Shown here: positions 20,626-31,496 of the stretch, piece by piece | Layout of the letters: each line of letters starts with the position of its first letter | Position numbering within the stretch: position 1 is the first letter of the stretch | NCBI GenBank assembly: GCA_016790225.1 | Contig: JAEUOZ010000074.1 | Span: 62,001-126,000 of the forward strand | DNA: 64,000 nt | Direction of reading: 5' to 3' | DNA from: Rubrivivax sp. | GTDB taxonomy: Bacteria > Pseudomonadota > Gammaproteobacteria > Burkholderiales > Burkholderiaceae | The notes under the pieces: model-generated | Told to the model about the DNA's origin: nothing | The model's input: only the letters and a program-made list of their open reading frames with translations | Databases searched by the model: none | Made by a program: the position numbers and the translations under genes

Positions 20626-20692
20626 TGGACCCAGGCCTGATTGACTGTGGCCTGATGGCGCGAGCCGCTCCGCCAGCAAGACACTCCAGCCC

Positions 20693-20944
20693 ATGAAGAT
20701 CACCGTTCGCTACTTCGCCTCCCTGCGCGAGGCCCTGGGCCCCGGCGAAAGCCTGGAACTGCCTGCGGGCAGCACGGTCGACAGCCTGCGCGATGCGCTG
20801 GTGGCACGCGGCGGCCGCCACGCGGAAGTGCTGGCCGAAGGGCGTGCCGTGCGCTGCGCCCTGAACCAGCAGATGTGCGAAGGCTCGACGCCGCTGGAAG
20901 CCGATGCCGAGCTGGCCTTCTTTCCGCCGGTCACGGGCGGTTGA
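20693..20944 (+). CDS. moaD: Molybdopterin synthase small subunit MoaD
   Basis: A ubiquitin-like sulfur carrier of 83 residues that supplies the dithiolene sulfurs in molybdopterin synthesis. It begins MKITVRYFASLREALG and ends FFPPVTGG; the C-terminal Gly-Gly is the residue pair adenylated by MoeB and thiocarboxylated. It pairs with MoaE encoded 60 bases downstream. The 67 bases between moeA and moaD contain short GGCCTGAT repeats but no clear signal. Confidence 0.95.
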   Translation: MKITVRYFASLREALGPGESLELPAGSTVDSLRDALVARGGRHAEVLAEGRAVRCALNQQMCEGSTPLEADAELAFFPPVTGG

Positions 20945-21004
20945 CGGCCCGGCGGCGGTCGGCGGAGCACAGACTCCTGATCCACTCTCTACCGTGAGCC
21001 TCCC

Positions 21005-21490
21005 ATGAGCACCTCCCGCGTGAGCATCCAGACGGCGGATTTCGACACCGCAGCGGAAATCGCGGCGCTGCACGCGCAGGATGGCGGCGTCGGCGCGATC
21101 GTCACCTTCACCGGCACCGTGCGGGACCGTGACGGCGCGCAGGCCGGCATTTCGGCGCTGGAGCTGGAGCACTACCCCGGCATGACCGAGAAGGCCATCG
21201 AGGCCATGATCGATGCGGCCTTCCAGCGCTTTGATCTGCGCGGCGCACGCGTGGTGCACCGGGTGGGGCCCTTGAAGCCGCTGGACCGCATCGTGCTGGT
21301 GGTCGTGAGCTCGGCCCACCGCGGCCAGGCCTTCCAGGCCTGCGAGTTCCTGATGGACTACCTCAAGACGCAGGCGCCGTTCTGGAAGAAGGAGACCACG
21401 CCGGCCGGGAGCCAGTGGGTCGACGCCCGCGTCGCGGACGACGAGGCCTTGCGCCGCTGGGGCATCGAAGCCGGCAACGCCCGCGAGTAG
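21005..21490 (+). CDS. moaE: Molybdopterin synthase catalytic subunit MoaE
   Basis: The large subunit of molybdopterin synthase, 161 residues. Visible: GAIVTFTGTVRD, LELEHYPGMTEKAI, VVHRVGPLKPLDRIVLVVV, SAHRGQAFQACEFLMDYLK and the catalytic-lysine segment PFWKKE. It works with MoaD, encoded just upstream. In many relatives clpB follows soon after this gene; here about 5.7 kb of other genes intervene before clpB. Confidence 0.95.
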   Translation: MSTSRVSIQTADFDTAAEIAALHAQDGGVGAIVTFTGTVRDRDGAQAGISALELEHYPGMTEKAIEAMIDAAFQRFDLRGARVVHRVGPLKPLDRIVLVVVSSAHRGQAFQACEFLMDYLKTQAPFWKKETTPAGSQWVDARVADDEALRRWGIEAGNARE

Positions 21491-21537
21491 CGGCGCGCAC
21501 CCGCGCCAGAATGTCGTCCGTGACGGGGGACACCAGC

Positions 21538-22029
21538 ATGCAGTTGCCAGAGATCGAGCCCAAGGCGCTGCGCCAGGCGCTGGGCCGATTTGCGACCGGG
21601 GTGACCATCATCACCTGTCGCGACGAAGCCGGCGTGCCGGTCGGCCTGACGGCCAATTCCTTCAGCGCACTGTCGCTGGATCCGCCCCTGGTGCTGTGGT
21701 CGCTGCGCCGACAGAGCCCGAGTCTGGGCGCGTTCCTGAAGGCCGGGCACTGGGCCGTCAACGTGCTCAGCGAGGCGCAGGTCGAGATGTCGCGCCGCTT
21801 CGCTTCGCCCTTGCCGGACAAGTTCAGCGAAGGGCAGTGGTCCGACGGCGTAGGCGGCGTGCCGGTGCTGGCCGGCTGCGCCGCTGTCATCGAGTGCGAG
21901 GCCTTCGAAGGGCGCGAGGCCGGCGACCACTGGCTGTTCTTCGGCCGCGTGCGCGGCCTGCACGAGGCGCCGATCGCGCCGCTGGTCTACCAGTCCGGCC
22001 GCTACCACCTGCTGGGAGAGATCCTGTGA
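21538..22029 (+). CDS. Flavin reductase (HpaC/DIM6-NTAB family)
   Basis: An FMN/FAD-binding reductase of 163 residues with RQALGRFATGVTIITC, GLTANSFSALSLDPPLVLW and a C-terminal PLVYQSGRYHLL, the standard split-barrel flavin reductase pattern. These proteins use NAD(P)H to make free reduced flavin for a partner monooxygenase. The ATG at 21538 has a GGGGGA Shine-Dalgarno 7 bases upstream; an earlier ATG at 21511 (MSSVTGDTS) is the alternative. Its stop overlaps the next start (GTGA), so it is coupled to the dioxygenase-like gene. The only possible flavin-monooxygenase partner close by is the ACAD-fold protein two genes downstream. Confidence 0.92.
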   Translation: MQLPEIEPKALRQALGRFATGVTIITCRDEAGVPVGLTANSFSALSLDPPLVLWSLRRQSPSLGAFLKAGHWAVNVLSEAQVEMSRRFASPLPDKFSEGQWSDGVGGVPVLAGCAAVIECEAFEGREAGDHWLFFGRVRGLHEAPIAPLVYQSGRYHLLGEIL

Positions 22030-23060
22030 CGCCGGCCCGCATCGAAGGCAAGTGGATCGATCTCTTTGCGCGGGTCTTCCGCCTCAATGGCGTGCAGCCG
22101 GGCGATGCCTGCGCGGTGCTGTCGGAAACGCAGACCCGTTCCGATCTGCCGCAGCTGGCCGAGCTGGCGCTGCTGCAGCTGGGTGCGCGGCCCTTCCATC
22201 TGGTGATGCCTGCGCGGGCGCTCCAGGCACCGGTGCCGGTGCGTTCCACGGGCGCGAGCGAGGCCATCGGCGGGCTGCAGCCGGTGATCGCCGCCTTGGC
22301 CGCGAGCCGCTTCATCGCCGACTGCACGGTTGAAGGCCTGCAGCATGCGCCCGAACTGCCGGCCATCCTGAAGGGCGGTGCGCGCGTGCTGGCCATCAGC
22401 CACGAACACCCTGAGACGCTGGAGCGCGGCGAGCCGCTGGCCGAGGATGAAGCCCCGGTGCGCGAAGCCATGCGGCGGCTGAAATCTGCCCGGCAACTGC
22501 AGGTGCAATCCGCCGCCGGGACCGATCTGCACATCGCGTTGGCCGGCGCCCGCGTGGGCGGCGTCTGGGGCTTCAGCACACGGCCCGGCACGCTGTCGCA
22601 CTGGCCCGCCGGGCTGGTGCTGGCCTTTCCCGCCGCGGGCGCAGTGCAGGGCCGCCTGGTGCTGGACCGCGGTGACGTCAACCTCAGCTTCAAGCGCTAT
22701 CTGCAGGATCCGGTGACCCTGCTGATCGAAAACGACCATGTCGAGCGCATCGATGGCCGCAGCGTGGACGCGGACCTGATGCGGGGCTATTTCGAAGCCT
22801 GGGGCGACAGATCGGCCTATGCCGTCTCGCATGTCGGCTGGGGCTTGAACCGGCGTGCCCGCTGGGACGCGATGCTGTTCCACGACAAGGCGGAGTTCAA
22901 CGGCACCGAGCTGCGTGCCTTTGCCGGCAACTTCCTCTATTCCACCGGCGCCAACGAGGTCGCCGGCCGCCACACACTGGGCCACTTCGATCTGCCGATG
23001 CGCGGCTGCACCGTGAAGCTGGATGGCGTGGCGGTGGTCGAGGAAGGTCGCCTGCTGTAA
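22026..23060 (+). CDS. NicX-like Fe(II) ring-cleavage dioxygenase (2,5-dihydroxypyridine dioxygenase family)
   Basis: A 344-residue protein of the M29 aminopeptidase-like fold to which NicX belongs. NicX opens the ring of 2,5-dihydroxypyridine to N-formylmaleamate in nicotinate degradation, with iron held by His265, His318 and Asp320 in the Pseudomonas enzyme. Here His269 (AVSHVGWGLN), His320 and Asp322 (HTLGHFDLPM) sit at almost identical positions with the same H-x-D spacing, supporting a metal dioxygenase rather than a peptidase. It starts at a GTG overlapping the flavin reductase stop. The real substrate is not known; no maleamate amidase or maleate isomerase gene is nearby, so a plain nicotinate pathway is not supported. 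Confidence 0.83.
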   Translation: MTPARIEGKWIDLFARVFRLNGVQPGDACAVLSETQTRSDLPQLAELALLQLGARPFHLVMPARALQAPVPVRSTGASEAIGGLQPVIAALAASRFIADCTVEGLQHAPELPAILKGGARVLAISHEHPETLERGEPLAEDEAPVREAMRRLKSARQLQVQSAAGTDLHIALAGARVGGVWGFSTRPGTLSHWPAGLVLAFPAAGAVQGRLVLDRGDVNLSFKRYLQDPVTLLIENDHVERIDGRSVDADLMRGYFEAWGDRSAYAVSHVGWGLNRRARWDAMLFHDKAEFNGTELRAFAGNFLYSTGANEVAGRHTLGHFDLPMRGCTVKLDGVAVVEEGRLL

Positions 23061-23081
23061 TCCCCGCCAAGGCGCCAACCC

Positions 23082-23888
23082 ATGCTCGCCTTCGATCGCT
23101 ACGCCGCCGCGCCGCCAGGTGATCGCCCCTGCGTGGTGCTGCTGCACGGCGTGGGCGGCGGCCGGCGCATCTGGGATGCCGCGCATGGCGGATTCGCCGC
23201 CACGCTGGCGGCGGCCGGCTGCAGCGTGCTGGCTTTCGATCTGCCGGGCTACGGGGATTCGGCGCTGCCGGCCGAACTCAGCATGCCGGGCATGGCCCAG
23301 GCAGTGCTCGACACCCTGCGCGTGCTGCGCACCGGGCCCGTGGTGCTGCTGGGCCACAGCATGGGCGGCATGGTGGCGCAGGAGATCCTGGTGCAGGATC
23401 CGCCCGCCGCGTGCGGCCTGATCCTGACCTGCACCTCGCCCGCCTTCGGCTCTACCGCCGGCGACTGGCAGGCGGCGTTTCTCCGGGACCGACTGGCGCC
23501 GCTGGACGCCGGGCAAGGCATGCCGGCGCTGGCGCGGCGGCTCGTGAGCGCGATGGTGGCGCCCGGCGCGTCGCCGCTGGCGGTGGAGCAGGGCGTCGAA
23601 GTGATGGGCCGGGTGCCGGAGGCCACCTACCGAGCGGCGCTGCGCGCGCTGATCGGCTTCGATCGCCGTGCGGCCCTGCCGCAGATCGCCGTGCCCTGCC
23701 TGTGTCTGGCGGCCGAGCAGGACCGCACCGCGGCGCCGGATGTGATGCAGCGCATGGCTCAGCGCATTCCCGGCAGCGCCGTGCAGGTGCTGCCCGGTGC
23801 CGGGCATCTGGCCCACCTCGAGCAACCGGCGGCCTTTGCCGAGGCCGTGATCCGCTTCCTGCAGCAGCACCTCTGGCGCTCCACCTGA
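23082..23888 (+). CDS. Alpha/beta-fold hydrolase
   Basis: A 268-residue alpha/beta hydrolase with oxyanion strand VVLLHGVGGGRRIW, nucleophile elbow LLGHSMGG (Ser93), the acidic residue region CLAAEQDRTAAPD and catalytic His in GAGHLAHLEQP. The fold is shared by NicD, the N-formylmaleamate deformylase that follows NicX in nicotinate catabolism, and by many other carbon-carbon and ester hydrolases. Placed 21 bases after the NicX-like gene, it is the natural candidate to hydrolyse that enzyme's ring-opened product. The substrate is inferred from context only. Confidence 0.9.
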   Translation: MLAFDRYAAAPPGDRPCVVLLHGVGGGRRIWDAAHGGFAATLAAAGCSVLAFDLPGYGDSALPAELSMPGMAQAVLDTLRVLRTGPVVLLGHSMGGMVAQEILVQDPPAACGLILTCTSPAFGSTAGDWQAAFLRDRLAPLDAGQGMPALARRLVSAMVAPGASPLAVEQGVEVMGRVPEATYRAALRALIGFDRRAALPQIAVPCLCLAAEQDRTAAPDVMQRMAQRIPGSAVQVLPGAGHLAHLEQPAAFAEAVIRFLQQHLWRST

Positions 23889-23911
23889 ACGCACCCCGCG
23901 AGGAACCTCTC

Positions 23912-25162
23912 ATGCCTGCCCAAGCCCACATCGCCGGAAACGCCCGCTGGCTCACCGAGCAGCAGCGGGAGCTGATCGAGCTGGCCGCACGCCTGGGGCG
24001 CGAGCGCTTCGCGCCGCGTGCGGCGCGCTTCGATCGCGAGGCCAGCTTTCCCTTCGACAACTATGACGATCTGCGCGAAGCCGGCCTGCTGGGCATCTGC
24101 GTGCCGCAGGCTTACGGCGGCCAGGGCGCGGACTTCACCACCTACGTGATGGTGGCGGCCGAGATCGGCCGGCACTGCGGCACGACCGCGCTGACCTGGA
24201 ACATGCACGTCAGCTCGTCGATGTGGTCGGGCTTCATCGCCGATGCGCTGGAGATGAGCCCGGCACAGCGCGCCGAGCACGAGCGCTTCCGCGCCGTGCA
24301 CTACGAGCGCATCGTGTGCCAGGGCAAGGTCTACGCGCAGTCGTTCTCTGAAGGCGGCAGTGCCGCCGCCGGCAAGGCCCCCTGGGGCACGGTGGCGCGC
24401 CAGGTGCCGGGCGGCTATGTGGTCAACGGGCGCAAGATCTTCGCTTCGCTGGCGGGCGCCGCGGATGTCTACGGCGTGCTGTGCACGCTGGACGTGCCCG
24501 GCGCGACGCAGCGCGATTCTCTCTACCTGTCGATCCCCGCGGATTCGCCCGGCATCCGCGTCTATGGCGACTGGGATCCGCTGGGCATGCGCGGCACGGT
24601 CTCGCGCAACCTGGAGTTCACCGAGGTCTTCGTCGGTGAAGAAGCACGCATGATGCCCGAGGGCCTGTACTTCCAGGCGGCCATGCGCTATCCGCACATG
24701 TTTGCCACGCTCTCGCCCACCTACATGGGCCTGGCGCAGGCCGCCTATGACTTCACGGTGCAGTACCTGCGGGGCGAGGTGCCGGGCATGCCGCCAGTCA
24801 AGCGACGCATGTACCCGACCAAGCAGGTGGCCGTGGCCGAGATGCGCATCAAGCTGGAGCAGACGCGCGCGCTCTTCCTGCAGAACGCGCGCGACGCCCA
24901 GGTGGACCCGGATCGCGACACCCGCATGCGCCTGTACGCGGCGCACTACACGATCATGGAGAACGCCAACGATCTGGCGCGTCTGGCCATCCGTACCTGC
25001 GGCGGCCAATCGATGCTGCGCAGCCTGCCGCTGGAGCGCATCTACCGCGATTCGCGCTGTGGCGCGCTGATGCTGCCGTGGACGGCCGAGTTATGCGTCG
25101 ACCGGCTGGGCCGCGAGTGCCTCTATGAACCCGGCGAGCGCGACGAGGTGATCGAGGCGTGA
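23912..25162 (+). CDS. Acyl-CoA-dehydrogenase-fold flavoprotein, possibly a monooxygenase
   Basis: A 416-residue member of the acyl-CoA dehydrogenase (ACAD) superfamily: N-terminal helical domain (QRELIELAARLGRERFAPRA), beta domain with the flavin/substrate segment YAQSFSEGGSAA and GYVVNGRKIFASLAGAA, and the C-terminal helical domain with NANDLARLAIRTCGGQSML. The ATG is preceded by AGGAA at 7 bases. The C-terminal motif normally read as Y-E-G-T, with the catalytic Glu, is L-P-W-T here (Pro389), so a standard MCAD-type dehydrogenase reaction is unlikely. ACAD-fold proteins lacking this Glu include two-component flavin monooxygenases, which would fit the flavin reductase three genes upstream. 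A Glu at another position, as in isovaleryl-CoA dehydrogenase, is not excluded. Confidence 0.85.
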   Translation: MPAQAHIAGNARWLTEQQRELIELAARLGRERFAPRAARFDREASFPFDNYDDLREAGLLGICVPQAYGGQGADFTTYVMVAAEIGRHCGTTALTWNMHVSSSMWSGFIADALEMSPAQRAEHERFRAVHYERIVCQGKVYAQSFSEGGSAAAGKAPWGTVARQVPGGYVVNGRKIFASLAGAADVYGVLCTLDVPGATQRDSLYLSIPADSPGIRVYGDWDPLGMRGTVSRNLEFTEVFVGEEARMMPEGLYFQAAMRYPHMFATLSPTYMGLAQAAYDFTVQYLRGEVPGMPPVKRRMYPTKQVAVAEMRIKLEQTRALFLQNARDAQVDPDRDTRMRLYAAHYTIMENANDLARLAIRTCGGQSMLRSLPLERIYRDSRCGALMLPWTAELCVDRLGRECLYEPGERDEVIEA

Positions 25163-26514
25163 GCCTGAACGCGGCCGCCTGGGAGCGCCTGGCACCCGCG
25201 CCGGCCATCGACGCTGCCGAGCTGCAATTGCGGGCCCTGGGTGCCGGCGCCGGCCATATCGTTGCCTGGCTGGGCCACAACCGCCACGAGATGCTGGCCA
25301 CGCTGGCCGCCAGCCGGCGCCTGGGCTGCGTGCTGATGCCCTTGAACTGGCGCCTGTCGGCCACCGAGCTGGCGGCGCTGCTGCGCCATGCCGGCGTGGC
25401 ACACATGATCCACTGGCCGGAGACTGCGGCGCTGGCCCAGGCGGTGCTGGCGCAGTCGCCCTTGCAGGCTGGCCCGGCCAGCGGCATCGAGCCCGGCGAT
25501 CTGCTGCTGGTCTACACCTCGGGCACCACGGCCGCGCCCAAGGGCGCGCTGCACACGGCCGACGGCATGCTGGCCAACGCGCGCGCGGCCCTGGCCGCAC
25601 AGGGCCTGGACGAGCACAGCCGCGTGCTGGCGGTGCTGCCCACCTTTCACGTCGGCGGCCTGTGCATCCAGCTGCTGCCGGCGCTGATGACCGGCGCGCA
25701 GGTTCTGCTGCAGCCGCGCTTCGAGCCCGTGGCCTGGTTTGATGCGCTGGAGCAGGCGCGTCCCAGCACCTGCCTGCTGGTGCCCGCCGTGATGCGCAGC
25801 CTGATCGAGCACCCGCGCTGGGCCGGCGCCGATCTGGCTTCGCTGGACTTTGTGTGTGCCGGCTCGCAGATCGTGCCGCCGGCCCTGATCGAAGCCTTTC
25901 ATGCGCGCGGCGTGCCGGTGGCGCAGGTCTACGGCGCCACGGAGACCGGGCCGGTGAGCCTGGTGCTGCCGCCCCAGGAAGCGATGACGGCCGGCGCTCG
26001 CAGCGGCCGGCCCGCGCTGGGCGTGCAGATCCGCCTGGCCGCGGATGGCGAGATCCTGCTGAAGGCCGAACAGATGATGCGCGGCTACCACCGCGCACCG
26101 GGTGAGGCCTTCGACGCCGAGGGCTGGTTCCACACCGGCGATCTGGCGCTGCGGCACGCCGACGGGCTGTACGAGGTGGTGGGCCGCTCGAAGGAGCTGA
26201 TCATCTCCGGTGGCGAGAACATCCACCCGGCGGAGATCGAAAACCTGCTGCTGGGCCACCCGGACATCGCCGAATGCGCCCTGGTCGGCCTGCCCGATGC
26301 ACGCTGGGGCGAACTGCCCGTGCTGGCCGTGGTACCCCAACCCGGCCGTTCATGTGACCTGGCGTCCCTGCAGCCCGTCTGGGAAGGCCACGTGGCGCGC
26401 TTCAAGCACCCGCGGCAGTTGCTGCTGCTGCCCGAGCTGCCCAAGACCGCGCTGGGCAAGGTGCAGCGCGCCGCGCTGGTGGCGCAGCTGGTCGAACAGG
26501 TGGACAGGCGCTGA
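25159..26514 (+). CDS. AMP-forming acyl/aryl-CoA ligase
   Basis: A class I adenylate-forming enzyme of 451 residues, shorter than the usual 500-550 because the N-terminal region is abbreviated. Motifs: LLVYTSGTTAAPKGALH (phosphate loop), QVYGATETGPVSL, GWFHTGDLALRHADGLYEVV, GRSKELIISGGENIHPAEIE and the C-terminal catalytic-lysine segment PKTALGKVQRAAL. It makes acyl-AMP and then acyl-CoA from an organic acid. It starts at a GTG overlapping the stop of the ACAD-fold gene (GTGA). As last gene of the operon it probably activates the pathway's acid substrate or a product. MenE- and benzoate-ligase-like enzymes are the nearest familiar types; the substrate is unknown. Confidence 0.9.
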   Translation: MSLNAAAWERLAPAPAIDAAELQLRALGAGAGHIVAWLGHNRHEMLATLAASRRLGCVLMPLNWRLSATELAALLRHAGVAHMIHWPETAALAQAVLAQSPLQAGPASGIEPGDLLLVYTSGTTAAPKGALHTADGMLANARAALAAQGLDEHSRVLAVLPTFHVGGLCIQLLPALMTGAQVLLQPRFEPVAWFDALEQARPSTCLLVPAVMRSLIEHPRWAGADLASLDFVCAGSQIVPPALIEAFHARGVPVAQVYGATETGPVSLVLPPQEAMTAGARSGRPALGVQIRLAADGEILLKAEQMMRGYHRAPGEAFDAEGWFHTGDLALRHADGLYEVVGRSKELIISGGENIHPAEIENLLLGHPDIAECALVGLPDARWGELPVLAVVPQPGRSCDLASLQPVWEGHVARFKHPRQLLLLPELPKTALGKVQRAALVAQLVEQVDRR

Positions 26515-26538
26515 GGCCACGGCTGGCCGCGCCGCGCG

Positions 26539-27114
26539 TCAGTTGAGCGTCGGCGGCGGCGCGACAGGCCCGCCGGGAGCGGCTTCGGTGCCGGCCGAGC
26601 CTGCCGGTGCCGCAAACCATTCGGATGCCGCCACCGCGCGTTCCATCAGGCGCAGCAAGGCGGTGGCCAGGTCATCACCCAGCTGCAGATCCAGGCTGCG
26701 GCCGCCGGTCTCGCGCACGCGCAGGGCCAGCCGCCGCCCGCCCGGCCCGGACACGGGTGCCAGATCGATGGCGTCGGGCAGCAGGGGCTCGGGGCCCAGC
26801 GGCCGGGTCAGCGCCTGTGCATCGAAGGGCTGTTCGAAGTCCGCTTGCGGCAGCGGGCGCTGCCGCGCGACATCGGCCAGCATCTCGCGCGCCTGCGGCA
26901 TCACCGTCGGCGCGGCGGCGGCAGCAGCGGCCGGGCCTGCCGGCCGCGGCGGCAGCTGCGCCTGCAGAACCCAATGCTGAAAGTGCGGCCAAAGGCGCTC
27001 CACCATCCGCCGCGTGAGCCACACGCCCACCACGGCGCCTTCGCGTGTGCGAAGCTGCCACAGCAGGCGGTCGGCCCGCAGCTCATAGCTGAGCTGGATT
27101 TGATGGATGTCCAT
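26539..27114 (-). CDS. Conserved hypothetical protein of unknown function
   Basis: I do not recognise a family. The product is 191 residues: an N-terminal segment with [24 protein letters not shown] and [17 protein letters not shown] (short beta strands and a helix), an Ala/Pro-rich middle, then a region with [20 protein letters not shown] and [19 protein letters not shown], and a Pro/Ala-rich tail. An ATG three codons upstream (27123) is an alternative start. The open frame continues into the antisense of clpB, but that part is a shadow. It is convergent with the CoA ligase (24 bases) and divergent from clpB. Confidence 0.7.
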   Translation of the reverse strand: MDIHQIQLSYELRADRLLWQLRTREGAVVGVWLTRRMVERLWPHFQHWVLQAQLPPRPAGPAAAAAAAPTVMPQAREMLADVARQRPLPQADFEQPFDAQALTRPLGPEPLLPDAIDLAPVSGPGGRRLALRVRETGGRSLDLQLGDDLATALLRLMERAVAASEWFAAPAGSAGTEAAPGGPVAPPPTLN

Positions 27115-27139
27115 CGAACCCATTCTAGGAAGCGGCCCG

Positions 27140-27169
27140 CCCTTGAAATGTGCCGGCGGCGCCTTAACT
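27140..27169 (+). promoter_or_regulatory. Sigma-32 (heat shock) promoter-like sequence upstream of clpB
   Basis: CCCTTGAAA (27140-27148) is an excellent match to the sigma-32 -35 consensus (CNCTTGAAA). After 13-14 bases comes GCCTTAACT (27161-27169), a weaker match to the CCCCATNT -10. It lies about 42 bases upstream of the clpB ATG, the right place for a heat-shock promoter of a chaperone gene. Confidence 0.7.
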
Positions 27170-27210
27170 GCGCACAAGACATGACCCGGACCCGGGTCCA
27201 GGAGATCGCC

Positions 27211-29799
<2,589 letters not shown>

Positions 29800-29830
29800 G
29801 CAGCCCTGGCCGGATCCCTAGAATCCGGCC

Positions 29831-31477
29831 ATGAATGACAAGATCGAGACAGCGGCGCCGGTCGTCATCGTGGGGGCCGGCCTGGCCGGGCTGGCGGTGG
29901 CCTTGAACCTGGCTGACCGGGTGCCGGTGATCGTGCTGGCCAAGCGCCGCTTCGACGAGGCCGCCACCGCCTGGGCCCAGGGCGGCATCGTGGGCGTTCT
30001 GGGATCGGACGACAGTGTCGAATCCCATGTGCGCGACACGCAGGATGCCGGCGCCGGGCTGGTGGACGAGCACACCGCGCGCTTCATCGCCGAGCGCAGC
30101 GCTGCGGCCATCGAATGGCTGGTGCAGCGCGGCGTGCCGTTCTCCGCCGATCCGGACGGACCGCTGGGCCTTCACCTCACCCGCGAAGGCGGCCATGCCG
30201 TGCGCCGCATCGCCCATGCGGCCGATGCCACCGGCAAGGCGATCCACGAAGCCCTGCTGGATCTGGCGCGCCAGCACCCCAGGATCTCGCTGCGCGAGCA
30301 CTGGATGGCGGTGGACCTGATCACCAACCGGCACCTGAAGGCGGAGGGCCCGCCGCGCTGCCATGGTGTCTATGCGCTGGACATGCGCGCCCGGCGCGTG
30401 GAAACGCTGGCAGCCTCGGCCGTGGTGCTGGCCACCGGCGGCGTGGGCAAGGTCTATCGCTATACCAGCAACCCGGACACCGCCACCGGCGACGGCATCG
30501 CCATGGCCTGGCGCGCAGGCTGCCGCGTGGCCAACATGGAATTCATCCAGTTCCACCCGACCTGCCTCTACCACCCGCAGGAACGCAGCTTCCTGATCAC
30601 CGAAGCCCTGCGCGGCGAAGGCGCGCTGCTCAAGCTGCCCAACCTGGAAGGCGAGGCCGCTCGCTTCATGCCGCGGCACGATCCGCGCGCCGAACTCGCC
30701 CCGCGCGACATCGTGGCCCGCGCGATCGATTTCGAGATGAAGAAGCACGGCGTCGATCACGTCTGGCTCGATGGCCGTCATCTGGGCGAGCCCTTCCTGA
30801 AATCGCACTTCCCCACGATCCACGCGCGCTGCCTGCAACTGGGCATCGACATCGCGCGCCAGCCGATCCCGGTGGTGCCGGCCGCGCACTACACCTGCGG
30901 CGGCGTGGTCACCGATCTGGACGGCCGCACCGATCTGCCCGGCCTCTTTGCCGTGGGCGAAACCACTTACACCGGGCTGCATGGCGCCAACCGGCTGGCC
31001 AGCAACTCGCTGCTGGAGTGCGTGGTCCTGGGCCAGACCTGCGCCGACCGCATCTTTGCCCAGGCGGGGGCGGCGCCAAAGGGACTGCCGGCCTGGGACG
31101 AGAGCCAGGTCGACGATGCGGACGAGCAGGTGGTCATCGCCCACAACTGGGACGAGCTGCGACTGCTGATGTGGAACTACGTGGGCATCGTGCGCACGAC
31201 GCGCCGGCTGGAACGCGCGCTGCACCGCATCCGCCTGCTGCGCGACGAGATCGACGACTACTACGCCAATTTCCGCGTCACACGCGATCTGCTGGAGCTG
31301 CGCAACCTGGTCGAGTGTGCCGAGCTGATCGTGCGCTCGGCCCTGGTGCGGCACGAAAGCCGCGGCCTGCACTACAGCCGCGACTTTCCGCAGACCTTGC
31401 CGGTGAGCTTTCCAACGGTGCTGACGCGGCCGGCGGCCAGCGCCGAGCACCGCGCGCACAGCACACCGCTGCGCTGA
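29831..31477 (+). CDS. nadB: L-aspartate oxidase
   Basis: First enzyme of de novo NAD synthesis: oxidises aspartate to iminoaspartate with FAD. The 548-residue protein has the FAD-binding VVIVGAGLAGLAVAL, the second glycine motif region LATGGVGKVYRYTSNP, the active-site segments MEFIQFHPTCLY and RGEGALL, HYTCGGVVTDLDGRTDLPGLFAVGE, and GLHGANRLASNSLLECVV. The closely related succinate dehydrogenase flavoprotein is excluded by the NadB-type ends and context. Its pathway partners nadC and nadA are about 7-9 kb downstream on the other strand. Confidence 0.96.
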   Translation: MNDKIETAAPVVIVGAGLAGLAVALNLADRVPVIVLAKRRFDEAATAWAQGGIVGVLGSDDSVESHVRDTQDAGAGLVDEHTARFIAERSAAAIEWLVQRGVPFSADPDGPLGLHLTREGGHAVRRIAHAADATGKAIHEALLDLARQHPRISLREHWMAVDLITNRHLKAEGPPRCHGVYALDMRARRVETLAASAVVLATGGVGKVYRYTSNPDTATGDGIAMAWRAGCRVANMEFIQFHPTCLYHPQERSFLITEALRGEGALLKLPNLEGEAARFMPRHDPRAELAPRDIVARAIDFEMKKHGVDHVWLDGRHLGEPFLKSHFPTIHARCLQLGIDIARQPIPVVPAAHYTCGGVVTDLDGRTDLPGLFAVGETTYTGLHGANRLASNSLLECVVLGQTCADRIFAQAGAAPKGLPAWDESQVDDADEQVVIAHNWDELRLLMWNYVGIVRTTRRLERALHRIRLLRDEIDDYYANFRVTRDLLELRNLVECAELIVRSALVRHESRGLHYSRDFPQTLPVSFPTVLTRPAASAEHRAHSTPLR

Positions 31478-31496
31478 GGCCGCCGATCAGCGGCGC

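Noticed and set aside
17779..20703. A 974-residue minus-strand protein
   Set aside because: It is the complement of thrC and moeA in a GC-rich genome; composition is rich in Arg, His, Gly and Gln with no domain, as expected for antisense frames.
19348..21490. Molybdopterin genes as evidence that the adjacent catabolic operon includes a molybdenum hydroxylase
   Set aside because: moeA-moaD-moaE after thrC is a common arrangement in Burkholderiales and no molybdenum hydroxylase gene lies in the operon.
22026..23060. Leucyl aminopeptidase (M29) as the function of the NicX-like gene
   Set aside because: The His...His-x-Asp pattern at 269, 320 and 322 and the operon context fit the dioxygenase better, although the fold is shared and the peptidase name may appear in automatic annotation.
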